From: Allomuricauda ruestringensis DSM 13258
GTDB lineage: Bacteria > Bacteroidota > Bacteroidia > Flavobacteriales > Flavobacteriaceae
Assembly (NCBI RefSeq): GCF_000224085.1
Contig: NC_015945.1
Span: 2,906,501 to 2,970,500 of the forward strand
Reading direction: 5' to 3'
DNA length: 64,000 bases
Of the stretch, positions 7,921 through 16,823 are shown piece by piece (the first letter of the stretch is position 1; every line of letters starts with the position of its first letter). The notes under the pieces were generated by a model, which was not told the DNA's origin, did not search any database, and saw only the letters and a list, made by a program, of their open reading frames with translations. The translations under genes and the position numbers were made by a program.

Positions 7921-8601
7921 CTAACTAAATTCCATGCCCTGTATCCTCTTAAGGACCAGTTCCACAAGGCAATCACATTTATGGTTGCCGAACTCAAAAA
8001 TGTTCTTGGTGTTTGTGGTTGTGAAAATATAGTCTTTGATCATGTTCCTTGCTCTGAACAGTCGCACTTTTACATTGCTGACGGTCAAATCAAGCGTTTT
8101 TGAAATTTCAGAAATTTCCATTCCCTCAACTTCCCTCAACATATAGATAATCTTGTACTTTTGGGGAAGGGTATCTACCGCCTTTTCTATAAAGGCAACC
8201 GACTCTTTGTAAATGGTGCTGTTTTCTGGGTTCATGACTGACGTATCTGCTATTTGAAGAATGCCCGACTCGTGTTCTAGGGCTGTTGTTCTATAATTTT
8301 TGAACTTTCGTTTGCGTTGTAGTGCTTCATTGATCCCTATTCGTACCAACCAAGTTGAAAATGTGGATTCATTTTTAAATTGATACAATTTTTGGTAGGC
8401 CTTGACATAGGCGTCCTGCATGATGTCCTCAACATCAGAATCCTGATTGATGTAACTTCGGACAGTTCGGTATAACAGTTCATTATAACGCCTCATCAAT
8501 ATTTCAAATAATTCGGTCTCCCCATTCAATACTTTTTCAACGACCAAATGGTCCGGTAGTACTTTTTGGGTCTGAATGGGATTGTTTTTATTTGATACCA
8601 C
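7921..8601 (-). CDS. ECF-type RNA polymerase sigma factor
   Basis: This 226-residue sigma-70 family protein has a region 2 segment, VEDIMQDAYVKAYQKLYQF, with STFSTWLVRIGINEALQRKR. Region 4, TLPQKYKIIYMLREVEGM, is followed by the HTH EISEISKTLDLTVSNVKVRLFRAR. A C-terminal extension of about 35 residues contains HKCDCLVE, a possible metal- or redox-sensing cysteine pair. No anti-sigma gene is adjacent. The divergent promoter region contains a perfect inverted repeat (8654-8671). It probably directs transcription of neighbouring stress or respiration genes; the signal is unknown. Confidence 0.9.
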   Translation of the reverse strand: MVSNKNNPIQTQKVLPDHLVVEKVLNGETELFEILMRRYNELLYRTVRSYINQDSDVEDIMQDAYVKAYQKLYQFKNESTFSTWLVRIGINEALQRKRKFKNYRTTALEHESGILQIADTSVMNPENSTIYKESVAFIEKAVDTLPQKYKIIYMLREVEGMEISEISKTLDLTVSNVKVRLFRARNMIKDYIFTTTNTKNIFEFGNHKCDCLVELVLKRIQGMEFS

Positions 8602-8653
8602 GTTTTCCTTTTTTTAGTTGAGCCACATTCATTGGATGCAGTACGCTATAATT

Positions 8654-8671
8654 GGTTACAAAAATGTAACC
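8654..8671. promoter_or_regulatory. Perfect 7-bp inverted repeat GGTTACA-N4-TGTAACC
   Basis: Two perfect 7-bp arms around AAAA lie between the divergent sigma factor gene and the flavin reductase gene. Partial copies (GGTTACAAAAA) occur at about 7868, 10145 (reverse) and 19049. The dyad size fits a Crp/Fnr-family site; the binding protein is unknown. Confidence 0.5.
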
Positions 8672-8811
8672 ACTTTATAAAATTGTCATCTAATGAACGG
8701 CAATGGATTTTTCCATTACAATGGTCCAATGCCCAAATTTGATGATCGAATGATTGCGACTGTACCTCGATGATTCAATCAAGGTACGAAATTGACTTTA
8801 ACAAAAATACC

Positions 8812-9477
8812 ATGAATTATTCTGTAAAAATTCTTAAAAAGGTGTGGTTGACCCATAATGTGGTCCAATTTGTTTTGGAGAGACCAAAAGAATTTCAATG
8901 TGCCCCTGGAGATGCTGTGGATGTCATCTTGGATACCGGAGGGACAAACCAACGGTCGGCACCCTTTACCTTGACCAACATGCCTGATTCGACTGTTCTG
9001 GAATTGATCATTAAGGTCTATCCGAACCTAAAGGGGTTTACCCACACCATTTCCCAAAGGAAAGTAGGAGATACACTGAGCATAACCAGTGCCTGGAAAT
9101 CATTTGAGTATCTAGGCAAAGGGACATTCATTGCGGCAGGATCAGGCATTACTCCCTTTATTCCCATGATCAAGATATCCGAAGAACAAGGTACCCTATT
9201 GGGCCATAAATTGATATATGCCAATAGAAAATTGAAGGATGTTATTCTTAAAAAGGAACTCGAAGAAAAACTAGGATCTCATTTTTACAATATCCTGAGC
9301 GAAGAACAAGTCGAGGGATATGGCTATGGAAGGATTGATCGAAAATATTTGGATTCCAGAATTGTTGAACCCGATCAGTATTTCTATGTGTGTGGACCGG
9401 ATGACTTCTCCACCAGCATAAAGGGCATTTTAATGAATCTTGGGGTCAAGGCGCATAATATACAAATAGGATATTAA
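8812..9477 (+). CDS. FAD/NAD-binding ferredoxin reductase-like protein
   Basis: I prefer the start at MNYSVKILKKVWLTHN (ATG 8812) because the paralogue at 18.3-19.0 kb begins at the same place; this gives 221 residues. An FAD-binding barrel with the loop RSAPFTLTN is followed by the NAD-binding domain with AAGSGITPFIPM and the C-terminal YFYVCGPDDF. It resembles the reductase half of flavohaemoglobins and flavodoxin reductases and would move electrons from NAD(P)H to a partner protein. The stop overlaps the start of folE (TAATGA). The partner is not known; truncated haemoglobins encoded in this region are candidates. Confidence 0.87.
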   Translation: MNYSVKILKKVWLTHNVVQFVLERPKEFQCAPGDAVDVILDTGGTNQRSAPFTLTNMPDSTVLELIIKVYPNLKGFTHTISQRKVGDTLSITSAWKSFEYLGKGTFIAAGSGITPFIPMIKISEEQGTLLGHKLIYANRKLKDVILKKELEEKLGSHFYNILSEEQVEGYGYGRIDRKYLDSRIVEPDQYFYVCGPDDFSTSIKGILMNLGVKAHNIQIGY

Positions 9478-10136
9478 TGAAGAAGGATATGAAACCTGCT
9501 GACCAAAGCAGGACAAGCACTGTGACCCAGGTCAATGGAACGTTGTGCAATGGAGAGAACGGTCAACGTCTAAAGAAGAATGATAAAATTGCCGAAATCG
9601 CCCATCATTTTGGAAGGATAATGGAAGTGCTCGGGCTGGACCTGGATGACCCTAGCTTAAAGGATACTCCGGCACGGGTCGCAAAAATGTTTGTAAATGA
9701 AGCTTTTGTCGGTTTGGATGAGACCCAATTTCCCGAAGTGTCCTTTTTTGACAATACCTACAACTTTGACGAAATGGTGGTTGTCAACGACATTAGTCTG
9801 TATTCCTATTGCGAGCACCACTTTGTGCCCTTTTTCGGAAAGGTGAATGTTGCATATTTTCCGAATAAAAAGGTCATTGGGCTTTCCAAGATTAATAGGA
9901 TCGTGGACTTTATCGGTAGAAAGCCACAGGTCCAGGAAAAATTGACCAGGGAAATCGCAGAGACCTTATCCGTGCTTTTGGACACGGAACATGTGGCCGT
10001 ATATGTGGAGGCCAACCATCTTTGCGTGGCCTCGAGGGGCATCAAGGACCATAACAGCCATACAAAGACGGGGAGTTATCTGGGGAAGTTCAAAAATGAA
10101 TGGACCAAAAAAGAGTTCGTGTCGACTTTCCAATAA
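9477..10136 (+). CDS. folE: GTP cyclohydrolase I
   Basis: This encodes 219 residues. The family motifs are clear: LKDTPARVAKMFVNEAF, YSYCEHHFVPFFGKVNVAY (zinc ligand Cys and catalytic His pair), GLSKINRIVDFIGRKPQVQE and HLCVASRGI with the second zinc Cys. The enzyme makes dihydroneopterin triphosphate from GTP for folate or pterin synthesis. The gene overlaps the reductase gene by 1 bp, so the two are co-translated, an unusual pairing. A 5-formyl-THF cyclo-ligase gene lies 10 kb away. Assignment is firm. Confidence 0.96.
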   Translation: MKKDMKPADQSRTSTVTQVNGTLCNGENGQRLKKNDKIAEIAHHFGRIMEVLGLDLDDPSLKDTPARVAKMFVNEAFVGLDETQFPEVSFFDNTYNFDEMVVVNDISLYSYCEHHFVPFFGKVNVAYFPNKKVIGLSKINRIVDFIGRKPQVQEKLTREIAETLSVLLDTEHVAVYVEANHLCVASRGIKDHNSHTKTGSYLGKFKNEWTKKEFVSTFQ

Positions 10137-10200
10137 ACTTTTGTAACCGCATTCGCCCGTTTGCATCCAATGGGTGTATTAACAAATAAAAACAATAAAA

Positions 10201-10719
10201 ATGAGAAAAGCTTTTAGCCTAGTGGTCATTGCGATGATGGGTGTTCTTACGTTTGGGCAGGAAACCCCGTTGATGGACACAGAGGTGGCGTCAGTGGCCG
10301 TTGTGGCGAACCAAATTGATATCGATTATGCACAGATAGCATTGGAAAAGTCCAATAACAAGGAAATATTGGATTTTGCCAACATGATGGTAAAAGATCA
10401 CAATGCAGTCATTGCACAAGCTGTGGCCTTGGTCAAAAAACTGGGTGTGGACCCAAAAGATAATGTTGTTAGCCAATCCTTGTTGAAGGATGCCGAGAAA
10501 ACCAAAAGAAAGCTCAAAAGAACCTCCAAGAAAAAATTTGACGCAGTTTATATCGACAATGAGGTGGCTTACCATAAAGCGGTCATAGGAGCGGTGAAAA
10601 ACCTTTTGATCCCTGAGACCGAGAATGGTGAATTGAAAGAATTGCTAAGTGCGGTCGTTCCAGCTTTGGAGGCACATCTGGGACATGCTGAGATGGTCCA
10701 AAAGAACATTAAAGGGTAG
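10201..10719 (+). CDS. DUF4142 exported protein
   Basis: This 172-residue protein has a signal peptide (MRKAFSLVVIAMMGVLTFG) and the helical DUF4142 domain: residues 35-170, with DYAQIALEKSNNKEILDFA, MMVKDHNAVIAQ and a C-terminal HLGHAEMVQ. The domain is a ferritin-like helical bundle with conserved His residues; its role is unknown, possibly envelope stress. It stops 4 bp before the cupredoxin gene, so the two form an operon. A GGTTACAAAA half-site (reverse, about 10145) lies in the promoter region. Confidence 0.88.
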   Translation: MRKAFSLVVIAMMGVLTFGQETPLMDTEVASVAVVANQIDIDYAQIALEKSNNKEILDFANMMVKDHNAVIAQAVALVKKLGVDPKDNVVSQSLLKDAEKTKRKLKRTSKKKFDAVYIDNEVAYHKAVIGAVKNLLIPETENGELKELLSAVVPALEAHLGHAEMVQKNIKG

Positions 10720-10723
10720 TATA

Positions 10724-11074
10724 ATGAGATCCTTGATTCCAAAAATAACGGTGTCCTCGATAATCCTGTTGACATTTTTTATGGAGGTATGGGCCTATAA
10801 CAAGCTCAAAGTCATGGAGGAACCCCCAAAGAAGCATACAGTAAAAATATTCCGGATGAAGTTTATTCCCGATCATTTGACCGTGAAGGAAGGAGATACC
10901 GTGGAATGGGTGAACAAAGATTTTTACCTCCATGATGTGACCGATGAAAAGGACCAGAAATGGACTTCAAAACCTTTTGGCCAAAATGAGGTCTGGAGTA
11001 AAGTGGTGACAGATGATGAACAATATTTCTGTAACCTTCACAAGGTTATGAAGGGAACCATTACGGTTGAATAA
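10724..11074 (+). CDS. Exported plastocyanin-like cupredoxin
   Basis: Starting at MRSLIPKITVSSIILL (ATG 10724, 4 bp after the previous stop) gives 116 residues with a signal anchor. The type 1 copper ligands are visible: His70 in FYLHDV, and Cys103, His106 and Met109 in YFCNLHKVM. It is a small periplasmic blue copper protein suited to shuttle electrons, for example to the nitrite reductase, the cbb3 oxidase or the di-haem peroxidase encoded next. The specific partner is inferred from context. Confidence 0.88.
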   Translation: MRSLIPKITVSSIILLTFFMEVWAYNKLKVMEEPPKKHTVKIFRMKFIPDHLTVKEGDTVEWVNKDFYLHDVTDEKDQKWTSKPFGQNEVWSKVVTDDEQYFCNLHKVMKGTITVE

Positions 11075-11100
11075 AGCTTTTTGAAAAAGAAAATTATGAC

Positions 11101-11135
11101 GAACCGGTTTGGGACGTTGTTGTCCAAATCGGTTC
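11101..11135 (+). terminator. Stem-loop after the cupredoxin gene
   Basis: GAACCGGTTTGG pairs with CCAAATCGGTTC (one mismatch) about 27 bp past the cupredoxin stop. There is no clean T-run, so it may be a weak terminator or an mRNA-stabilising hairpin. Confidence 0.5.
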
Positions 11136-11168
11136 AATAACTGATTTTAAAATCTAAATTAAACTACC

Positions 11169-12521
11169 ATGAACAAATATTTCTATTCGAAATTATCAGT
11201 ACTTACCGTGGTGCTCGTTTATTTGTCCAGTTGTACAAAGACAGAGACCATTACCGAGACAATTACCGAAACGGTCACGGATACCATTATCGAGACCACT
11301 ATAGACACTTTGCACTTGGACCCCGTACTGGTGGCCCAGGGAAGAGAAGTGTTCAGACATGATACCTTTGGTGACGAGGCATTTTGGAGCGGTGTTCTCC
11401 ATTTGGACAAGGCCATCCTAGGAGCGGATAATGGAGGGTATGGCGATGGGGTGAGCCCAGCAACAGCACTGGCCGTTGGGCTTAAGGTGGATGCCGAGGC
11501 CTTGCCCGCTGAGGTGGTCTCCCTGATACAATCAGGGGATGTTGACTTGAATGACCCGGCCACCACAGTGGAACTGCTCCGGTTGAATTCGGTTGTCGGG
11601 ATCAAAGGTAATTTTGATGAGACAGGTGACCTGTCCTCTATCGGTATTACCTGTGCCCTATGCCATTCCACGGTGGATGATTCCTTTTCTGAGGGTATCG
11701 GTAAACGATTGGATGGTTATCCCAATAGGGATTTGAATGTTGGCGTCATTGTTTCATTGACGGACAATGCCCAATTTTTGGCCGATTTGCTCCATGTGGA
11801 TGTCCCTACGGTCAATGCGGTATTGAATGGTTGGGGCCCGGGGAAATTTAATGCCGGTCTGATGGTGGATGGTATCGCCACACGACCTGATGGATCCATT
11901 GCCGCAAACCTACTTCCCGCAGCCTATGGATTGCAAGGCGTTAATTTGGCAACCTATACCGGTTGGGGGGATATGGTCTATTGGAATGCCTTTGTCGCCA
12001 ATCTGGAAATGCACGGTCAAGGGAACTTTACAGATGCCAGGCTGAACGATGCAGGCATGTTCCCCATAGCCGTGGAAAATAATTTTGCCAATGTGGTCAA
12101 CTCCCCGGATTTGATTACCGGAAAACTTCCAGCACTGCAGGCCTACCAATTGTCGTTGGATGCACCGACACCTCCTGAAGGGAGTTATGATGTGGCGGCC
12201 GCTGAGCGAGGCAAAGTCCTTTTCAATGGTCCTGCACAATGTGCCACCTGCCACATCGCACCCATTTTCACGGATGCCGGGTTTAACCTGCATACGGCAG
12301 AGGAAATTGGAATCGATGATTTTGAAGCGAGTAGATCGCCCACAGGAATGTACAGGACCACGCCCTTGCGAGGCTTGTTTGCCCGCATGAAAGGAGGTTT
12401 TTATCATGATGGGAGATTTGCCACCTTAGCCGAGGTCATCGATCATTACGATGGACATTTTGACCTTCAACTATCACAGGGTGATAAGGACGATTTACAA
12501 GAATATCTAAAATCGATATAA
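11169..12521 (+). CDS. Di-haem cytochrome c peroxidase-like lipoprotein
   Basis: This encodes 450 residues. A lipoprotein signal ends LVYLSSC. It is followed by a Thr/Glu-rich spacer of TET-type repeats (about residues 24-47), which presumably lifts the protein off the membrane. Two haem c sites are present: CALCH (C162, C165, H166) and CATCH (C358, C361, H362). The second half, with the TPLRGL and GGFYHDGRF motifs, matches the CcpA/MauG family. These enzymes reduce H2O2 or carry out related oxidations with electrons from cupredoxins or cytochromes, and the cupredoxin gene just upstream is a natural partner. A terminator follows at 12591-12636. Confidence 0.87.
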   Translation: MNKYFYSKLSVLTVVLVYLSSCTKTETITETITETVTDTIIETTIDTLHLDPVLVAQGREVFRHDTFGDEAFWSGVLHLDKAILGADNGGYGDGVSPATALAVGLKVDAEALPAEVVSLIQSGDVDLNDPATTVELLRLNSVVGIKGNFDETGDLSSIGITCALCHSTVDDSFSEGIGKRLDGYPNRDLNVGVIVSLTDNAQFLADLLHVDVPTVNAVLNGWGPGKFNAGLMVDGIATRPDGSIAANLLPAAYGLQGVNLATYTGWGDMVYWNAFVANLEMHGQGNFTDARLNDAGMFPIAVENNFANVVNSPDLITGKLPALQAYQLSLDAPTPPEGSYDVAAAERGKVLFNGPAQCATCHIAPIFTDAGFNLHTAEEIGIDDFEASRSPTGMYRTTPLRGLFARMKGGFYHDGRFATLAEVIDHYDGHFDLQLSQGDKDDLQEYLKSI

Positions 12522-12535
12522 AAATTTGGTTGGTT

Positions 12536-12582
12536 ATTGATTGATTGATGGATTGGATGAATGATTGATTGATTGATGATGG
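12536..12582 (+). repeat. GATT-type simple tandem repeat
   Basis: An imperfect TTGATTGATTGATGG tetranucleotide-like tract sits between the peroxidase stop and its terminator. It carries no coding signal. Confidence 0.75.
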
Positions 12583-12590
12583 TTGTTCCT

Positions 12591-12636
12591 AACCAGGGCC
12601 TCATTGGGTATTACAACCAATGGGACCTTGGTTTTT
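12591..12636 (+). terminator. Intrinsic terminator after the di-haem peroxidase gene
   Basis: AACCAGGG-CTCATTGG pairs with CCAATGGGACCTTGGTT around a 9-nt loop and is followed by TTTTT. It would also separate the upstream operon from the CPBP protease gene. Confidence 0.7.
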
Positions 12637-12784
12637 GATTGACTGGAAATTGGTACTAACGAAAAATTAATTTTCGCTTTAATTCTAAAAAAATTATGAT
12701 TGGATTTATACCAGAATTGGTCTTTGATGCCCTTTTCGTATCCACAAAGGTTAAACTGGACATTTTGTTGAAAAAGCATGACAA

Positions 12785-13573
12785 ATGTACTTGGGATTGA
12801 ATCACACAGGTAAAATAATGATCGTCACATTTGGGGCGTTCTTACTCTATTGGGTGCTGGATGATTTGTACTTCAATAGGCTCCGATCCTATTTGGACTT
12901 GTTCATTGGGCAGCGGGGGATAAGCCACATACTAGCATATACACTTTCTGCCTTGCCACTTCTTTTTGGTGTATGGCTCGTTCACAAGAAATGGAACTTT
13001 GCACGATACTTGGGATTGAACGGAAACATAGGTAAAGCCCTGTTGCTTTCGGGTGTGTTTACAGCCCCAATGTTCATTGGCTATTATTTGGCATTTGATG
13101 TAAATACGGAAATCACTGTGAACCAACTATTGGTTTCAGTGATTGCGGCAGGATTTTTTGAAGAGGTTTTTTTTAGGGGATTTTTATTTGGTCAATTGTA
13201 CAGGTTCACCAGAATGGGTTTTGTTCCTGCAATTTTTATTGGAGCCCTATGGTTTGGTGCCATACACCTGTACCAAAGCCATGATTTGAATTCGGCACTA
13301 GGGATTTTTGGGATTACTTTTTTAGGTGCCGTCTTGTTTGGATGGTTGTATACCGAGTGGGAGAATAACTTATGGATGGCCATATTTTCCCACTCCCTTA
13401 TGAACTTGAGCTGGTTGCTTTTTTCGGTGGATGAAAATGCCATGGGAGGTTGGTATGCCAACCTCTTTCGATTGATTTCCATTGTTTTGATGATTCTACT
13501 GACCATTTATTCCAAAAGTCATAAGAATAGATCGATGGCCATTAACCGCCGGACAATTTGGATGAAAAAATAA
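12785..13573 (+). CDS. CPBP family intramembrane protease
   Basis: This 262-residue polytopic membrane protein has the CPBP (Abi/Rce1-like) catalytic motifs: EEVFFRGFLFGQLYR at about 130-145, WFGAIHLYQ with a conserved His, and a third His in IFSHSLMN. Members are membrane glutamate-type endopeptidases, sometimes involved in bacteriocin immunity or protein maturation; the substrate here is unknown. It is a single gene ahead of the cytochrome c synthase gene, with about 95 bp between them. Confidence 0.88.
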   Translation: MYLGLNHTGKIMIVTFGAFLLYWVLDDLYFNRLRSYLDLFIGQRGISHILAYTLSALPLLFGVWLVHKKWNFARYLGLNGNIGKALLLSGVFTAPMFIGYYLAFDVNTEITVNQLLVSVIAAGFFEEVFFRGFLFGQLYRFTRMGFVPAIFIGALWFGAIHLYQSHDLNSALGIFGITFLGAVLFGWLYTEWENNLWMAIFSHSLMNLSWLLFSVDENAMGGWYANLFRLISIVLMILLTIYSKSHKNRSMAINRRTIWMKK

Positions 13574-13667
13574 TGATATATCGAAAATGGGATAATGCCT
13601 TCACTACTAGGGATTGTTTGAAAAGTGATGATGATTTTATGGATGGTCTTAATCCTAATTACGTATT

Positions 13668-16600
13668 ATGAAAACAATATTCATAAAATTGATTTTCTTC
13701 TTGGGATCCACTTGGCTCATGGTGATACTTTTTGTTACCCTTGCCTTGGGAATGGGTCTGGGAACATTTATTGAGAATGCACATTCCATTGATGCGGCCC
13801 GGATTACAATATACAATTCATGGTGGTTTGAGACCTTGATGGGGTTGTTTGTGATCAATTTCTTTCTGAACATTAAAAAATTCGGACTGCACTTAAAACA
13901 TAAATGGCCCACCTTGACCATACATTTGGCCCTGGTGGTCATCATTATAGGTGCCTTTATCACCCGGTATCATGGATTCACTGGACTGATCTCCATCCGT
14001 GAAGGGGCGACTTCCGATGAAATCCTTTCGGATGATGCCTTCTTGGAGGTGGAAATTAAAGCAAGTAAGGGAACCCGAACCTTAAAACAGCATATCGAGA
14101 AACGGCAGTTGTTGTCCAGTGCGACACCTAGGCTAAATACGTTTTCAATCAAGACCGTTTTCGATAATAGGGATATTACGATTTCATATAAGGACTTTGT
14201 GAAGAATGCCCAATGGAGCTTTAGAAAAGAACCCCAAGGTGCTCTATTTTTAAAGATTGTGGAAACAAAACAGGGCGAAAGACACGATCATTTTATCAAG
14301 GAAAATGAACTGTTCCATTGTGGGGATATAAGCTATAGCCTCAACAGGCCAGTGGATGGGGCCTATAACTTTTCGACCCTAAGGGAAGAGTCCCTACTTG
14401 AGCCACCCTTGACAGGCTCCTTGTTGGAAATGGCCACTGGTAGGGAAGCCGAAATCGTAGCCGGGCAGAGGGACACGGTAAAGACCAAAGCGCTCTATGA
14501 CTTTGGAAAGGTAAAATTCGTTGTACCGGAACCTCCCTCTAGGGGGGCATTGGTATTGACCTCGGGTACTCCTTCAGGGGAATTGGATGGTTCGGATGGA
14601 TTGATCCTTACCGTGGCCAGCGATACGATTCAGCGAGAGGTAGTCGTATTGGGTAAAAAAAGAAAAATAGGCGAGCGCACAACTACCGAAATCAATGGAT
14701 TGACCTATACCTTCACCTATGGGAGCAAGGTACATAAATTGCCCTTCCAGCTACAACTTGATGATTTCATTGCGGAAAGATACCCAGGGACCACCAACAG
14801 TTACTCGGCTTTTGAAAGTAAAGTGGAGGTGTTGGATGGCCAAAAAAAACAATCAGCGGAAATTTATATGAACCATGTATTGGACTATAGGGGTTATCGT
14901 TTTTTTCAATCGTCCTTCCACCCGGATGAAAAAGGTACCATCCTATCCGTTAACCACGATTTCCTTGGTACAATGGTCACGTATATAGGCTATTTTCTCT
15001 TATATTTTGGGCTCTTGGCCATTCTTTTTACCAAAAAATCCCGGTTCGGCCAAGTGATAAGAAAACTAAAACGGCTCAATGTCACGACCAAATGGGCTGG
15101 AACGATCATCCTTTTCCTTATTTCATGCCAAGGCTATGGCCAGAGTGATATCGATCCCATGGATTCTATATTCCAAAAAAAATTGGATTCCATTTTATTG
15201 CACTATAAAGTTCCGGAAACACATGCTGCAAAGTTCGGCCGCTTGGTCATCCAGGATGCCAACGGGAGGATGAAGCCCATGGACACCTATGCTTCGGAGG
15301 TATTGCGAAAAGTCAGTAAAGATTACTCGTATAAGGAGCTCAATGCGAACCAAACCATATTGTCAATGGCACAGTTCCCCGAGCTGTGGTTCAATGTCCC
15401 CTTGATTTACATCAAGAGGGGGAATGACAGCCTTAGGAGCCTCTTGGAGATATCGAGGGAAGCTAAACTTGCCCCATTATCGAAATTTTTCGATAAGGAA
15501 GGCGAATATAAGATCAAGGACCAAGTGACACTGGCCTACAAGTCCATGGTGCCCAATCAGTTTGAAAAGGACTTTATCGAGGTGGATCGCAGGGTAAACC
15601 TCTTGTACAATACCCTTAGTGGGGAGGGTCTGAGATTGTTCCCGATACCCAATGAGTCGAATAATACTTGGACCTCAAATCGCCAATTGGCCGGACTTGG
15701 CTTCCAGAAAAAGGACTCCCTGTTCGTGGCAGGTATACTGCCCCTCTATTTCAATACATTTTCAAAAGAGATACCCACCGGGAATTTTCAAGAATCCCTC
15801 CGTTTGCTGGAACAAATTGAAAAATACCAATCGAAGTTTGGCCATGGGGTCATTCCCAATGCCTCCAAAATCGATCTGGAGATTCTTTATAACGAATATG
15901 ACGTTTTCAAGAATCTTTTTTCTTGGTACCTTTCCTTTGGATTATTGCTGCTGATCGCGGCGATTCTCTACCTCTTTAAAGGAAAGGGTACGTTTGCTAA
16001 TATACTTTGGATACCCCGGGTCGGGATCTACCTATGCTTCGCCGCACAAACCCTAGGCTTGTTGGCCAGATGGTATATCTCGGGACATGCCCCTTGGAGT
16101 GATGCCTATGAATCCATCATCTATATTAGTTGGGCCACCATGTTGTTCGGGATTGTCATTGGACGAAAATTTGACTTGGCCTTGGCTGCAACCGCATTTG
16201 TAAATGCCATAATCCTTATGGTCGCCCACTGGAACTGGCTCGATCCGGCCATTGCCAATTTACAGCCCGTACTCAATTCCTATTGGCTGATGATACACGT
16301 AGCGATCATCGTGGCGAGCTATGGCCCCTTTACACTGGGAATGATCCTTAGCGCACTCAGTCTATTGTTCATGGCCCTGTTGAACAAAAGGAACCATGGT
16401 AATCTAAGACTGGCCATCAAAAAATTAACACTGCTCACAGAGATAACACTGACCATTGGATTGGTAATGTTGACCATTGGTAATTTTTTAGGGGGACAAT
16501 GGGCCAACGAGAGTTGGGGCCGTTACTGGGCCTGGGATCCCAAAGAGACCTGGGCATTGGTAAGTATCATGGTCTATGCATTGATCATCCATATGCGACT

Positions 16601-16823
16601 GGTCCCTAAATTGAACAATACATGGTTGTTTTCAATCATGGGGGTATTGGGCTTCTATGCCATCCTTATGACCTATTTCGGTGTGAACTTCTACCTGTCA
16701 GGACTCCATTCGTATGCCCAGGGGGACAATATCGTCACCCCAGGTTTTATCTACTATTCCATTGGTGCTGTGGGCATATTGGCAGGGATATCCTATTTTA
16801 AACGAAAACGATATCCTGTTTAA
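13668..16823 (+). CDS. Cytochrome c biogenesis protein CcsBA (ResB-ResC fusion)
   Basis: This 1051-residue protein has an N-terminal ResB/CcsB-like part with four membrane segments and a large extracytoplasmic domain (about 100-440). A second soluble stretch follows (about 500-740), and the C-terminal CcsA/ResC part carries WGRYWAWDPKETWALV near residue 947, the haem-binding WWD domain. It exports haem and attaches it to CxxCH motifs (system II). The many c-type cytochromes in this window (CcoO, di-haem peroxidase, NirK fusion, sugar dehydrogenase) need such a synthase. It converges on and overlaps the PLP decarboxylase gene by 4 bp. Confidence 0.93.
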   Translation: MKTIFIKLIFFLGSTWLMVILFVTLALGMGLGTFIENAHSIDAARITIYNSWWFETLMGLFVINFFLNIKKFGLHLKHKWPTLTIHLALVVIIIGAFITRYHGFTGLISIREGATSDEILSDDAFLEVEIKASKGTRTLKQHIEKRQLLSSATPRLNTFSIKTVFDNRDITISYKDFVKNAQWSFRKEPQGALFLKIVETKQGERHDHFIKENELFHCGDISYSLNRPVDGAYNFSTLREESLLEPPLTGSLLEMATGREAEIVAGQRDTVKTKALYDFGKVKFVVPEPPSRGALVLTSGTPSGELDGSDGLILTVASDTIQREVVVLGKKRKIGERTTTEINGLTYTFTYGSKVHKLPFQLQLDDFIAERYPGTTNSYSAFESKVEVLDGQKKQSAEIYMNHVLDYRGYRFFQSSFHPDEKGTILSVNHDFLGTMVTYIGYFLLYFGLLAILFTKKSRFGQVIRKLKRLNVTTKWAGTIILFLISCQGYGQSDIDPMDSIFQKKLDSILLHYKVPETHAAKFGRLVIQDANGRMKPMDTYASEVLRKVSKDYSYKELNANQTILSMAQFPELWFNVPLIYIKRGNDSLRSLLEISREAKLAPLSKFFDKEGEYKIKDQVTLAYKSMVPNQFEKDFIEVDRRVNLLYNTLSGEGLRLFPIPNESNNTWTSNRQLAGLGFQKKDSLFVAGILPLYFNTFSKEIPTGNFQESLRLLEQIEKYQSKFGHGVIPNASKIDLEILYNEYDVFKNLFSWYLSFGLLLLIAAILYLFKGKGTFANILWIPRVGIYLCFAAQTLGLLARWYISGHAPWSDAYESIIYISWATMLFGIVIGRKFDLALAATAFVNAIILMVAHWNWLDPAIANLQPVLNSYWLMIHVAIIVASYGPFTLGMILSALSLLFMALLNKRNHGNLRLAIKKLTLLTEITLTIGLVMLTIGNFLGGQWANESWGRYWAWDPKETWALVSIMVYALIIHMRLVPKLNNTWLFSIMGVLGFYAILMTYFGVNFYLSGLHSYAQGDNIVTPGFIYYSIGAVGILAGISYFKRKRYPV

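Noticed and set aside
12536..12582. Tandem repeat considered as a CRISPR-like array
   Set aside because: The unit is only about four bases with no spacers and no cas genes.
12534..12779. Minus-strand frame of 81 codons in the gap after the peroxidase gene
   Set aside because: Its sequence comes from the GATT tandem repeat and terminator; no homology or start signal.
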